In this document: in pieces, positions 1 to 6,214 of the stretch
Position numbering within the stretch: position 1 is the stretch's first letter
Layout: every line of letters starts with the position of its first letter
Assembly (NCBI GenBank): GCA_049585815.1
Contig: JBAVAR010000076.1
Span: 1 to 15,913, forward strand
From: DATLSM01 sp049585815
GTDB lineage: Bacteria; Actinomycetota; Thermoleophilia; Solirubrobacterales; 70-9
Direction of reading: 5' to 3'
Length of the DNA stretch: 15,913 bases
Program-made: the position numbers and the translations under genes
Notes under the pieces: model-generated
Databases searched by the model: none
What the model saw: the letters and a program-made list of their open reading frames with translations, nothing else
Told to the model about the DNA's origin: nothing

Positions 1-394
1 CTTCCGACGAGTCTGGGGCCCACGGTGGCCGGAACTTCTTCAAGGCGGTTCCGCGGAACCGCCCCCGGTCACTGCGGGCCAGTTACACCACTTCTACCTA
101 CGCGACCGGATCGGCCGCTCGACAGATCACGGCGGTTCCGGGTCCAGCTTTTCGCTTGCAGCGCCAGGTTCCACAGGTGATCACCGCTTACGCTCATCGG
201 CGCCGCCCACAGGCGGAGGTGGAGATCTGCGCCGATATGACGAAAAGGCAGTTGGAGAGTTGCGCTGACGTGCGGGGTGGCGGCGTTGAAGCTGGAAGTT
301 CTCAGCCGTACGGGCAAGGCGCTGGTTTGACACTGCCCGCCCCTGGGATTCAAAATGCCAATCGGCCAGTCTCTTGAACCGCTCCCCGACCGCC
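1..394. other. Stretch without a supportable gene
   Basis: No protein family is recognisable here. Several frames are open by chance or as remnants. Plus frame 3 has no stop from base 3 to 377 (about 124 codons) and plus frame 2 none from base 2 to 268, so the tail of a gene entering from the left cannot be excluded. On the minus strand a TTG at 398 overlaps the stop of the DUF2510 gene (TTGA) and opens 109 codons down to 69. Its product is arginine/serine/glycine-rich without a domain or membrane segment, so I do not call it. Codon third positions in the frames I read are less GC-biased than in the genes to the right. No tRNA, rRNA or terminator with a T-run was seen. Confidence 0.5.
44..63. 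repeat. 20-base perfect palindrome
   Basis: GGCGGTTCCGCGGAACCGCC is its own reverse complement and would fold as an 8-bp stem with a CGCG loop. There is no T-run after it, so it is not a typical intrinsic terminator. The left half, GGCGGTTCCG, recurs as a direct repeat at 131-140. It could be a protein-binding site, the hairpin of an unseen gene end, or a dispersed repeat; the sequence does not decide. Confidence 0.6.
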
Positions 395-1075
395 TCAATC
401 GGCTTGGCTAGGCGCTCGCTTCAATAAAAGCCCACCGCTCAGCACGGCGGCGGCGCCCAGAATCGCAACCCAAGGCCCATAGGAGACCTGGGCAAAGCCA
501 TCTACCACCTGGCTATCGTGGGTCAGAGATAACAAGGCCCAAATCGAGCCCGCGACTGAAATTAGCCCAATAAACACTGTGGTGGTTTTCACCACCAGGA
601 GGCGATGTCCGGTCCAACCGATCAGGGCCGCGGCGGATCCGCTGATCGTCGCAAGCCACGCCGGAGCCTGCGAGTGGCCGGTGATCAGCAGTGCGTTGAA
701 TAGATCAATTCCTCCGAACAAGAGCGCGTTCACCCAGGTCAGAAACGGGGAGACGGCCAAGGCGATGCCCCCAAGGGCGATCATGGCCCTGGGAAGGCTG
801 TTGGTGACAGGAGTGGGGGGTTGCCGGTTGCTGGCGTCGTGCTTGATCTGCTTGGTCCAGCTCGTTCCGTTCCAATAGCGGAGCTTTCCATCGACCGGAT
901 ACCACCCAGGGGTGGCGCTCGGTATTTCTTCTTTAGGACTCGAGGTTTGGCCGATAGGACAGCTTAGATCCAGATCCTGCGGGAGCCAGGACCGTCCTGT
1001 GATTCCCGTCTGGGATTCACCGACCTGGCGCTTTGAGTCCGCTCCGCACATCCCGCCTGCTCCTGGAGCCTTCAA
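395..1075 (-). CDS. DUF2510 domain membrane protein, function unknown
   Basis: The product is 226 residues from a TTG start at 1075, which has CTCCT (AGGAG on the coding strand) six bases upstream. An ATG at 1051 also has AGGAG eight bases upstream and would give 218 residues, so the start is ambiguous. Residues about 56-77 carry the DUF2510 signature (PGWYP, then RYWNGTSWT), a short Trp-rich domain found at the N-terminus of many actinobacterial membrane proteins. Four likely transmembrane segments follow, at about 97-117, 139-158, 164-184 and 201-218, with an SPFLTW motif at 109-114 typical of this protein group. The N-terminus (about 55 residues) has no signal peptide, so the DUF2510 part is probably cytoplasmic. 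It is divergently oriented from rnz across 105 bases. The role is unknown; the family call is firm, the function is not. Confidence 0.8.
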   Translation of the reverse strand: MKAPGAGGMCGADSKRQVGESQTGITGRSWLPQDLDLSCPIGQTSSPKEEIPSATPGWYPVDGKLRYWNGTSWTKQIKHDASNRQPPTPVTNSLPRAMIALGGIALAVSPFLTWVNALLFGGIDLFNALLITGHSQAPAWLATISGSAAALIGWTGHRLLVVKTTTVFIGLISVAGSIWALLSLTHDSQVVDGFAQVSYGPWVAILGAAAVLSGGLLLKRAPSQAD

Positions 1076-1165
1076 CCAGCACTCCTAGAACACGTCTGTC
1101 TCACACCGAGGGCAGTTAGATCACGGAGCTTTCAGCCGAGCCGTGCCTGCTTGAACCCGGTGTCG

Positions 1166-1180
1166 TAGGCTCGGCCGACC
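1166..1180 (+). promoter_or_regulatory. Possible -10 element for leaderless rnz
   Basis: TAGGCT at 1166-1171 fits the TANNNT -10 consensus and lies nine bases before the rnz ATG. No Shine-Dalgarno precedes that ATG, which suggests a leaderless mRNA. No convincing -35 hexamer is at the right distance, so this is tentative. It would be the entry promoter for rnz and, by read-through, the pyr genes. Confidence 0.3.
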
Positions 1181-2131
1181 ATGGACCTCTCGGTCATATT
1201 CCTCGGCACAGGTGGCTCGGTGCCCTCAGCGCGTCGCTCCACCGCGAGCGTACTCATCTCGCGTGGTGGAGATCGGCTGATGTTTGACTGCGGGGAAGGG
1301 ACGCAGCGCCAGCTCCAACGTTCGCTGGGCTTGACCCAGGTGGATGAGATTTACCTCACCCATTACCACACCGATCACGTCCTCGGGCTGCCGGGGCTAC
1401 TCAAGACATACGACCTGACGGACCGCAGCAGGCCTCTCATCATCTACGGGCCGACCGGCCTGCGCAACCTCTTCGCGACGATGAGCCCTTTGGTCGGCCG
1501 GCTGGCCTATGAACTTGACCTGGTCGAGCTGGCTCCGGGGGAGGCAGTGCCCCACGACGGATACGAAATCCGCCCCTACCAGACGCAGCACACCGAGAAT
1601 TCCTGCGGCTACGCGCTGGTTGAGGAGGATCGTCCCGGTCGCTTCGATCCCGAGGCAGCCAGGGGCCTCGGTGTCGAGGAGGGACCAGCGTTCGCCCGAC
1701 TGCAGCGCGGAGAGGAGGTAGAGGGTGACGCCGGTCCTGTAACCCCGGCGGAGGTGATGGGCGAGCCGAGGCCAGGTCGCAGCCTCGTGATCACCGGCGA
1801 CACCGCGCCCTGCGACGCCACCGCAGAAGTCGCCTTCCGCGCCGAGCTCTTGGTTCATGACGCCAGCTTTGCCAAAGAGGAGGTCAAACGAGCCGCCGAA
1901 ACCCGCCACTCCACCGCCACCCAGGCTGCCGCGATCGCAAATGAGGCCGAGGTCAAGCTGTTGGCCCTGGTCCACATCTCCTCCCGCTATCACGTGGGCG
2001 AGGTTCTCGAGGAAGCCCGGCAGATATATGAGCCGGCCATCGCTCCCCGAGACTTCGACCTGATCGAGATTCCATTCGCCGAGCGTGGCGAGCCGCAGCT
2101 TGTTGCCAACGGCGCCCGGCAGCCCTGCTAG
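1181..2131 (+). CDS. rnz: Ribonuclease Z (tRNA 3' endonuclease)
   Basis: RNase Z is a cytoplasmic zinc-dependent endonuclease that removes 3' trailers from tRNA precursors. The 316-residue product is a full-length metallo-beta-lactamase fold. The metal motif HYHTDH is at 61-66, followed by LGLPG. Other ligands are seen as H137 (before the SCGYALVEEDRPGRFD block typical of RNase Z), D207 in ITGDT, H243 in the TRHST motif and H265 in LVHISSRY. PGRFDPEAARGLGVEEGP at about 152-169 is the family's hallmark that separates it from generic beta-lactamase-fold hydrolases. The ATG at 1181 gives the expected N-terminus (LGTGGSVPS) but lacks a Shine-Dalgarno. The stop lies 52 bases before pyrR with no terminator between, so rnz is probably co-transcribed with the pyr cluster. 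Confidence 0.95.
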   Translation: MDLSVIFLGTGGSVPSARRSTASVLISRGGDRLMFDCGEGTQRQLQRSLGLTQVDEIYLTHYHTDHVLGLPGLLKTYDLTDRSRPLIIYGPTGLRNLFATMSPLVGRLAYELDLVELAPGEAVPHDGYEIRPYQTQHTENSCGYALVEEDRPGRFDPEAARGLGVEEGPAFARLQRGEEVEGDAGPVTPAEVMGEPRPGRSLVITGDTAPCDATAEVAFRAELLVHDASFAKEEVKRAAETRHSTATQAAAIANEAEVKLLALVHISSRYHVGEVLEEARQIYEPAIAPRDFDLIEIPFAERGEPQLVANGARQPC

Positions 2132-2142
2132 CCTCCAGGCCG

Positions 2143-2175
2143 TCCTTTAACCCGGTCCCGAGAGGCCAGGAAGGA
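2143..2175 (+). promoter_or_regulatory. PyrR-binding RNA hairpin pairing with the pyrR ribosome-binding site
   Basis: GGTCCCGAGAGGCC at 2154-2167 fits the PyrR binding-loop consensus ARUCCNGNGAGGYU, with the outer A-U pair replaced by G-C. The hexaloop CCGAGA (2158-2163) matches CNGNGA, closed by stem 2154-2157/2164-2167. Below it C2151-C2152 can pair with G2169-G2170, and TCCTT 2143-2147 pairs perfectly with AAGGA 2171-2175. AAGGA is the pyrR Shine-Dalgarno, eight bases before GTG 2184. No T-run follows, so this is not a terminator switch. The expected action is that PyrR with bound uridine nucleotides stabilises the hairpin and blocks translation of pyrR and, by coupling, the downstream pyr genes. 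PyrR translational repression is known from mycobacteria; its operation here is inferred. Confidence 0.8.
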
Positions 2176-2183
2176 AGCAAAGA

Positions 2184-2744
2184 GTGAGCGAGAAGGTCGT
2201 GCTTGGGCACGATGATTTGAGGCGAACGCTGCGACGGATCGCCCACGAGATCGCCGAGAAGAATCCTGACTCCTCTGGTCTCGCGGTGGTTGGGATTCAC
2301 ACCCGAGGCGCCGTGCTTGCCCGCCGGCTTCACACCCTACTTACCGAGTTGACCGATGCCGAGCTTCCGATCGGCGACATCGACATTTCCTTCTACCGCG
2401 ACGATGTCGGGGCAAAGACAGCCTCTCCACAGCCGGTTGTCCACGCCTCCCACCTCGATTTTGACCTCGACGGGCGCACCGTCGTCCTTGTCGACGACGT
2501 GCTCTTCACCGGGCGCACGGTACGGGCGGCCATTGACGCCCTCTTTGATTACGGACGTCCCGAGCGTGTTCAGCTCGCGGTGCTCTGCGACCGCGGCCAC
2601 CGTGAGCTGCCGATCCGTCCCGACTATGTCGGCAAGAACCTGCCCACGGCGCTCCCGCAGCGGGTCAACGTCTGCCTCCAAGAGAGCGATGGCCTCGATC
2701 AGGTAACGATCTCTGAGCCACTGGCGACCGAGGTTCTGGCTTGA
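2184..2744 (+). CDS. pyrR: PyrR: pyr mRNA-binding attenuation protein / uracil phosphoribosyltransferase
   Basis: PyrR senses UMP/UTP and PRPP, binds pyr mRNA and usually retains uracil phosphoribosyltransferase activity. The 186-residue product has the normal length. It shows the type I phosphoribosyltransferase fold: VGIHTRGAVLARRL at 36-49, the PyrR-typical FYRDD at 70-74, and the PRPP loop VVLVDDVLFTGRT at 100-112. The GTG start at 2184 is set by AAGGA eight bases upstream, which is itself inside the PyrR hairpin. The TTGA overlap at the end couples it to pyrB. It heads the pyrimidine gene block, the usual place for this regulator, so autoregulation is likely. Confidence 0.95.
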   Translation: MSEKVVLGHDDLRRTLRRIAHEIAEKNPDSSGLAVVGIHTRGAVLARRLHTLLTELTDAELPIGDIDISFYRDDVGAKTASPQPVVHASHLDFDLDGRTVVLVDDVLFTGRTVRAAIDALFDYGRPERVQLAVLCDRGHRELPIRPDYVGKNLPTALPQRVNVCLQESDGLDQVTISEPLATEVLA

Positions 2745-3703
2745 GGAACTTGCTGGCGATCGAGCAGCTCTCGCGGGAGGAAATCGAGGCAATCCTCGAT
2801 CGTGCCGAGAGCTTCGCCGAGGTCGGCCGCCGCGACATCAAAAAGGTGCCAACCCTGCGCGGGCGGACCGTGGTCAGCCTCTTCTATGAGTCGAGCACCC
2901 GCACGAGCAGCTCCTTCGAGCTGGCGGCGAAGCGCCTCTCAGCGGACCTCGTCTCGGTCAAGGCGGCCGGGTCCTCTGTCGAGAAGGGGGAGTCGCTGAA
3001 GGACACTGTGGCGACCCTCTCCGCCTATGACCCTGCCGCAATCGTGATCCGCCACCCCCACGTGGGGGTGGCGGAAATGGTGGCTGACTGGACCGCGGCT
3101 GCTGTGGTGAACGCCGGGGACGGCAAGCACGAGCACCCCAGTCAGGCGTTGCTTGACGTCTTCACCTTGCGCCGCCGGCTTGAATCGCTTGAGGGGAAGC
3201 GGATCTGGATCGTCGGCGACGTCCTCCACAGCCGCGTCGCCCGTTCCAACCTGATCGCCTTTCGTCGAATGGGGGCCGAGGTGACGGTCTGCGGACCCCC
3301 AACCCTGATCCCGCGAGGGATCGAGGAGCTTGGCTGCGCGGTGACCCACACGCTGGATCGGCTCGCAGAGGCCGACGTCGTCTACGCGCTGCGGATGCAG
3401 CAAGAGCGAATGAGCGAGAGCTTCGTTCCCTCAATCCGCGAGTATGCAGTCCGCTTTCAGATCAACTCCCGCCGTCTCGGTCCTCGCCAGCTGCTGATGC
3501 ATCCCGGCCCCGTCAATCGCGGAGTTGAGCTCTCCGGCGAGATGATCGACTCGCCGCGATCGCTGATCTCAGAGCAGGTCGCAGCCGGTTTGGTGGTGAG
3601 GATGGCGATCCTCTACGAGCTGCTTGCCGGGGGCGAGCGGCCAGAACCACTCGAGAGCGATGGAGATGCGGAGCGCCCGGCGCAGATAGGGCAACCGGCG
3701 TGA
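2741..3703 (+). CDS. pyrB: Aspartate carbamoyltransferase catalytic chain
   Basis: It condenses carbamoyl phosphate with aspartate to carbamoyl aspartate, the committed step of pyrimidine synthesis. The 320-residue product carries the carbamoyl phosphate motif SSTRTSSSFE at 51-60, the SVEKGES loop at 79-85 with the catalytic lysine K83, RHPHVG at 104-109, HPSQALLDVF at 132-141 and HPGPVNRGVE at 254-263. The TTG start overlaps the pyrR stop by four bases and has GAGG seven bases upstream. The C-terminal tail after about residue 300 (GGERPEPLESDGDAERP) is unstructured and not part of the core fold. No pyrI regulatory subunit is present, as is normal for Gram-positive and actinobacterial enzymes. 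Confidence 0.97.
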   Translation: MRNLLAIEQLSREEIEAILDRAESFAEVGRRDIKKVPTLRGRTVVSLFYESSTRTSSSFELAAKRLSADLVSVKAAGSSVEKGESLKDTVATLSAYDPAAIVIRHPHVGVAEMVADWTAAAVVNAGDGKHEHPSQALLDVFTLRRRLESLEGKRIWIVGDVLHSRVARSNLIAFRRMGAEVTVCGPPTLIPRGIEELGCAVTHTLDRLAEADVVYALRMQQERMSESFVPSIREYAVRFQINSRRLGPRQLLMHPGPVNRGVELSGEMIDSPRSLISEQVAAGLVVRMAILYELLAGGERPEPLESDGDAERPAQIGQPA

Positions 3704-5049
3704 GCCTGGCGGAGGTGCTCGACATGCGCTCGGGTGAGAGCGCAAGCGCGATCCTGCGCGGAGTGACGGTGCTTGATCCGGCGGCGGGTATTGAAGGCGC
3801 CCACGACGTGGTGGTGCGCGAGGGCCGGATCGCGGAGCTGCTGCCACCGGGCTCGGCTATCACCGATGGCGCCGAGCTGGTCGCTGGCGAAGGCCTGCAC
3901 GCCTTTCCTGGCTTCTTTGACCCCCATGTCCACCTTCGCACTCCCGGTCAGGAGCATAAGGAGGACATCGAGACCGGCACCCGTGCCGCTGCCGCCGGGG
4001 GTTACTGCGGGATCCTCGCGATGGCGAACACCGAGCCAGCCGTCTGCACCGCAGCCGATATCGGCGCCCTGCGTGAGCGGGCTCGGGCCGAGGCATCGGT
4101 TCCGGTCGGATTCCTCGCCACCGTTACTCGCGCGATGGCGGGCGAAGAGTTAACCGACATGGCCGAGCTGCGTGAAGTCGGCGCGATCGGTTTCAGCGAT
4201 GACGGGTTGCCCATCACCAGCGCTCGGATCATGCGGCGGGCACTCCAGTACCAGCGGCTCTGCGGCGGCAACATCGCCTTGCACGAGGAGGACCCCGACC
4301 TTTCCGGTGAAGGTGCGATACACGAGGGGGCGGTCTCCGCGGCGCTGGGCATCGCCGGGATCCCCTCGGTTTCTGAGTCAACGGCGGTGGCCCGCGACGC
4401 CGCGCTCGCCGCCTATGAGGGAGCGAGGATTCACGTCCAGCACCTGTCCGCGGCAGACTCGGTCGCGGTGGTTAGGGCGGCGAAGGCGGCGGGAGTGCGA
4501 ATCAGCGCCGAGGCCACACCGCATCACCTCTGTCTCACCGATGAGGCCGTGCGCAGCCTCGACCCCAACCGCTTCAAGATGAATCCGCCGCTGCGCGGCC
4601 AGGCCGACCGCGAGGCCCTGATCGAGGGGTTGCGCGACGGCACGATCGAGTGCATCGCCACCGACCACGCACCCCACACGGCAGAGGAAAAGGAAGTTCC
4701 CTTCGAGCAGGCGGCGATGGGCGTAACCGGGCTGGAGACCGCCTTCGCGGCGATTCACACCGATCTGGTTCTACCGGGGACCTTGGACCTCGCCCTTGTC
4801 ATCGAGCGGATGGCCGGCGGCGCCGAGCCCTTCGGCCTCCAGCGGCCCAGCCTCGCCCCTGGCAGTGAGGCAAATGTCGCCCTCTGCGACCTCGCCGCCG
4901 AGTGGACCGTCGGTGAGGAGGGCTATGAGAGCCGCTCCCTCAACTCCTGGTGTTCCGGGCGGAGGCTGACCGGGCGGGTCTTGATGACGATTGCGGGGGG
5001 TCAGATCGCCTACCGGTTGCGGAGCTTCTCCTTGGGAGTGGCCGGATGA
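3700..5049 (+). CDS. pyrC: Dihydroorotase
   Basis: It cyclises carbamoyl aspartate to dihydroorotate using a metal-dependent amidohydrolase site. The 449-residue product is of the longer (about 430 residue) microbial type. DPHVHLR at 74-80 supplies H76, H78 and the substrate arginine R80. D167/D168 lie in GFSDDGLP, and H195, H248 (VQHLS) and D322 (ATDHAPHT, 320-327) complete the metal and catalytic set. NPPLR (295-299) and GVTGLETA (341-348) are family signatures. The GTG start overlaps the pyrB stop by four bases, with AGGG about eight bases upstream. An internal ATG at 3724 is possible but less consistent with the coupling. Confidence 0.96.
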   Translation: MSLAEVLDMRSGESASAILRGVTVLDPAAGIEGAHDVVVREGRIAELLPPGSAITDGAELVAGEGLHAFPGFFDPHVHLRTPGQEHKEDIETGTRAAAAGGYCGILAMANTEPAVCTAADIGALRERARAEASVPVGFLATVTRAMAGEELTDMAELREVGAIGFSDDGLPITSARIMRRALQYQRLCGGNIALHEEDPDLSGEGAIHEGAVSAALGIAGIPSVSESTAVARDAALAAYEGARIHVQHLSAADSVAVVRAAKAAGVRISAEATPHHLCLTDEAVRSLDPNRFKMNPPLRGQADREALIEGLRDGTIECIATDHAPHTAEEKEVPFEQAAMGVTGLETAFAAIHTDLVLPGTLDLALVIERMAGGAEPFGLQRPSLAPGSEANVALCDLAAEWTVGEEGYESRSLNSWCSGRRLTGRVLMTIAGGQIAYRLRSFSLGVAG

Positions 5050-5102
5050 GCATTTTTCCCGTTAACCGCCGCCCTGAAGGTCCGAGGGGAGGGAGGGGAT
5101 GA
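5046..5102 (+). CDS. Possible 18-codon coupling or leader ORF between pyrC and carA
   Basis: ATG at 5046 overlaps the pyrC stop in an ATGA, and its own TGA at 5100-5102 overlaps the carA ATG at 5099 in another ATGA. The peptide would be MSIFPVNRRPEGPRGGRG, with four arginines (codons CGC, CGC, AGG, AGG). It has no family, and its Gly/Arg-rich end is forced by the purine-rich carA ribosome-binding site. Its exact fit to the 49-base gap suggests a translational bridge. Chance is a real alternative, since no stop in so short a GC-rich gap is unremarkable. Confidence 0.3.
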   Translation: MSIFPVNRRPEGPRGGRG

Positions 5103-6214
5103 CCGCGGCCTACCTGTTGCTTGAGGATGGGACCCGCTTTGAGGGGGAGATGTGCGGCCACCCTGAGGCGGTGAGCGGCGAGGTGGTCTTCAATACCGCA
5201 ATGACCGGCTACCAGGAGTCGGTCACCGACCCCTCCTATGCCGGGCAGATCATTGCTTTCACCTACCCGATGATCGGGAATTACGGGATCTCGGCTGCGG
5301 CGATGGAGTCCGACCGCATCCACGCTCGCGGCGTCATCATGCGCGACCCCAGAAACAGTGAGGATGTGGCAACCGCCGAGGGTGGTTGGCTCGACTGGCT
5401 AGTGGACTGCGGCATCGCTGGGATAGGCGGAGTTGACACTCGGGCGCTGGTTCGCCACATCCGCGACCGAGGGGCGATGCGGGGTGGCATCTTTCCCGAC
5501 GAAGTCTCTGAGGCGGTGGCGCGCGAGATGGTCGCCGCCGAGCCCTCGATGGACGGCGCCGATCTGGCGCGCACCGTCACCCCAGCGGAGGCGGTCAGCT
5601 TCGCGGGAGACGGGCCCCACGTGGTCGGCATCGATACCGGGGTTAAGTTGAGCATCGTCCGCCAGCTGCGCGAGCGCGGTTGCCGAGTCACGCTCCTCCC
5701 CTGCACCGTCTCTGCCGCGGAGGTGCTTGGGCATGAACCGGACCTTGTCATCCTTGCCAATGGCCCCGGTGACCCAGCCGCCCTGGGATATCTCGTCGAC
5801 ACGGTTCGGGGGTTGATCGGCAAGCGGCCCCTGTTCGGCATCTGCCTGGGTCACCAGCTCCTCTGTCGCGCAGTTGGGCTGCAGACCTACAAGCTGGCCT
5901 TCGGGCACCGCGGTGCGAACCACCCGGTCAAGGACCTGGAGAGCGGGCGGATCGACATCACCTCCCAGAACCATGGCTTTGCCGTCGAGGGCCCGGGTGG
6001 AGAGCCACGGATAGAGGGCGATCGGCCGGTGTGCTGGGAGACCGACTTCGGCGTCGCTGAGCTCTCCCACCTCAACCTCTATGACCGCACGGTCGAGGGC
6101 CTAGTCCTCAAAGATGTCGCCGCGGCGACCGTCCAGTACCACCCGGAGGCCGGCCCTGGACCGCATGATGCCCGCCGCCTCTTTGACCGCTTTCTCAACC
6201 TCGCAAATGCCTAG
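5099..6214 (+). CDS. carA: Carbamoyl phosphate synthase small (glutaminase) subunit
   Basis: It hydrolyses glutamine and channels ammonia to CarB for carbamoyl phosphate synthesis, feeding both pyrimidine and arginine pathways. The 371-residue product has the N-terminal small-subunit domain (FNTAMTGYQE at 31-40, GVDTRALVRHIR at 111-122) and a C-terminal class I glutamine amidotransferase domain. The catalytic triad is C249 in GICLGHQ, H348 and E350 in YHPEA. ANGPGDP (220-226) is the oxyanion region. The ATG at 5099 follows a very purine-rich ribosome-binding stretch (GGGGAGGGAGGGG). It is separated from pyrC by 49 bases, the largest gap in the pyr block after pyrR, and overlaps carB by eight bases. 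Confidence 0.97.
   Translation: MTAAYLLLEDGTRFEGEMCGHPEAVSGEVVFNTAMTGYQESVTDPSYAGQIIAFTYPMIGNYGISAAAMESDRIHARGVIMRDPRNSEDVATAEGGWLDWLVDCGIAGIGGVDTRALVRHIRDRGAMRGGIFPDEVSEAVAREMVAAEPSMDGADLARTVTPAEAVSFAGDGPHVVGIDTGVKLSIVRQLRERGCRVTLLPCTVSAAEVLGHEPDLVILANGPGDPAALGYLVDTVRGLIGKRPLFGICLGHQLLCRAVGLQTYKLAFGHRGANHPVKDLESGRIDITSQNHGFAVEGPGGEPRIEGDRPVCWETDFGVAELSHLNLYDRTVEGLVLKDVAAATVQYHPEAGPGPHDARRLFDRFLNLANA

Noticed and set aside
156..377. Plus-strand open frame with an apparent start at 156
   Set aside because: The frame is open from base 3, so the start is arbitrary. The product matches no family I know, and it may be the tail of a gene to the left or chance.
69..398. Minus-strand open frame whose TTG overlaps the stop of the DUF2510 gene
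   Set aside because: There is no recognisable domain, the composition is Arg/Ser/Gly-rich, and other frames over the same bases are equally open.
2151..2181. Resemblance to the SRP RNA apical domain (CCCGGTC followed by GGAAGGAAGCA)
   Set aside because: The arms needed for an SRP hairpin are absent: rnz coding sequence ends just upstream and pyrR coding starts just downstream. The PyrR loop consensus and Shine-Dalgarno placement explain the bases better.
5077..5098. Second PyrR-like site (GGTCCGAGGGGAGG) before carA
   Set aside because: It mismatches the conserved loop positions and lacks the closing stem; it is explained as a purine-rich ribosome-binding site.
6114..6206. N-terminal extension of carB inside carA
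   Set aside because: The extra residues are a shadow of carA coding sequence. The family N-terminus begins at ATG 6207.
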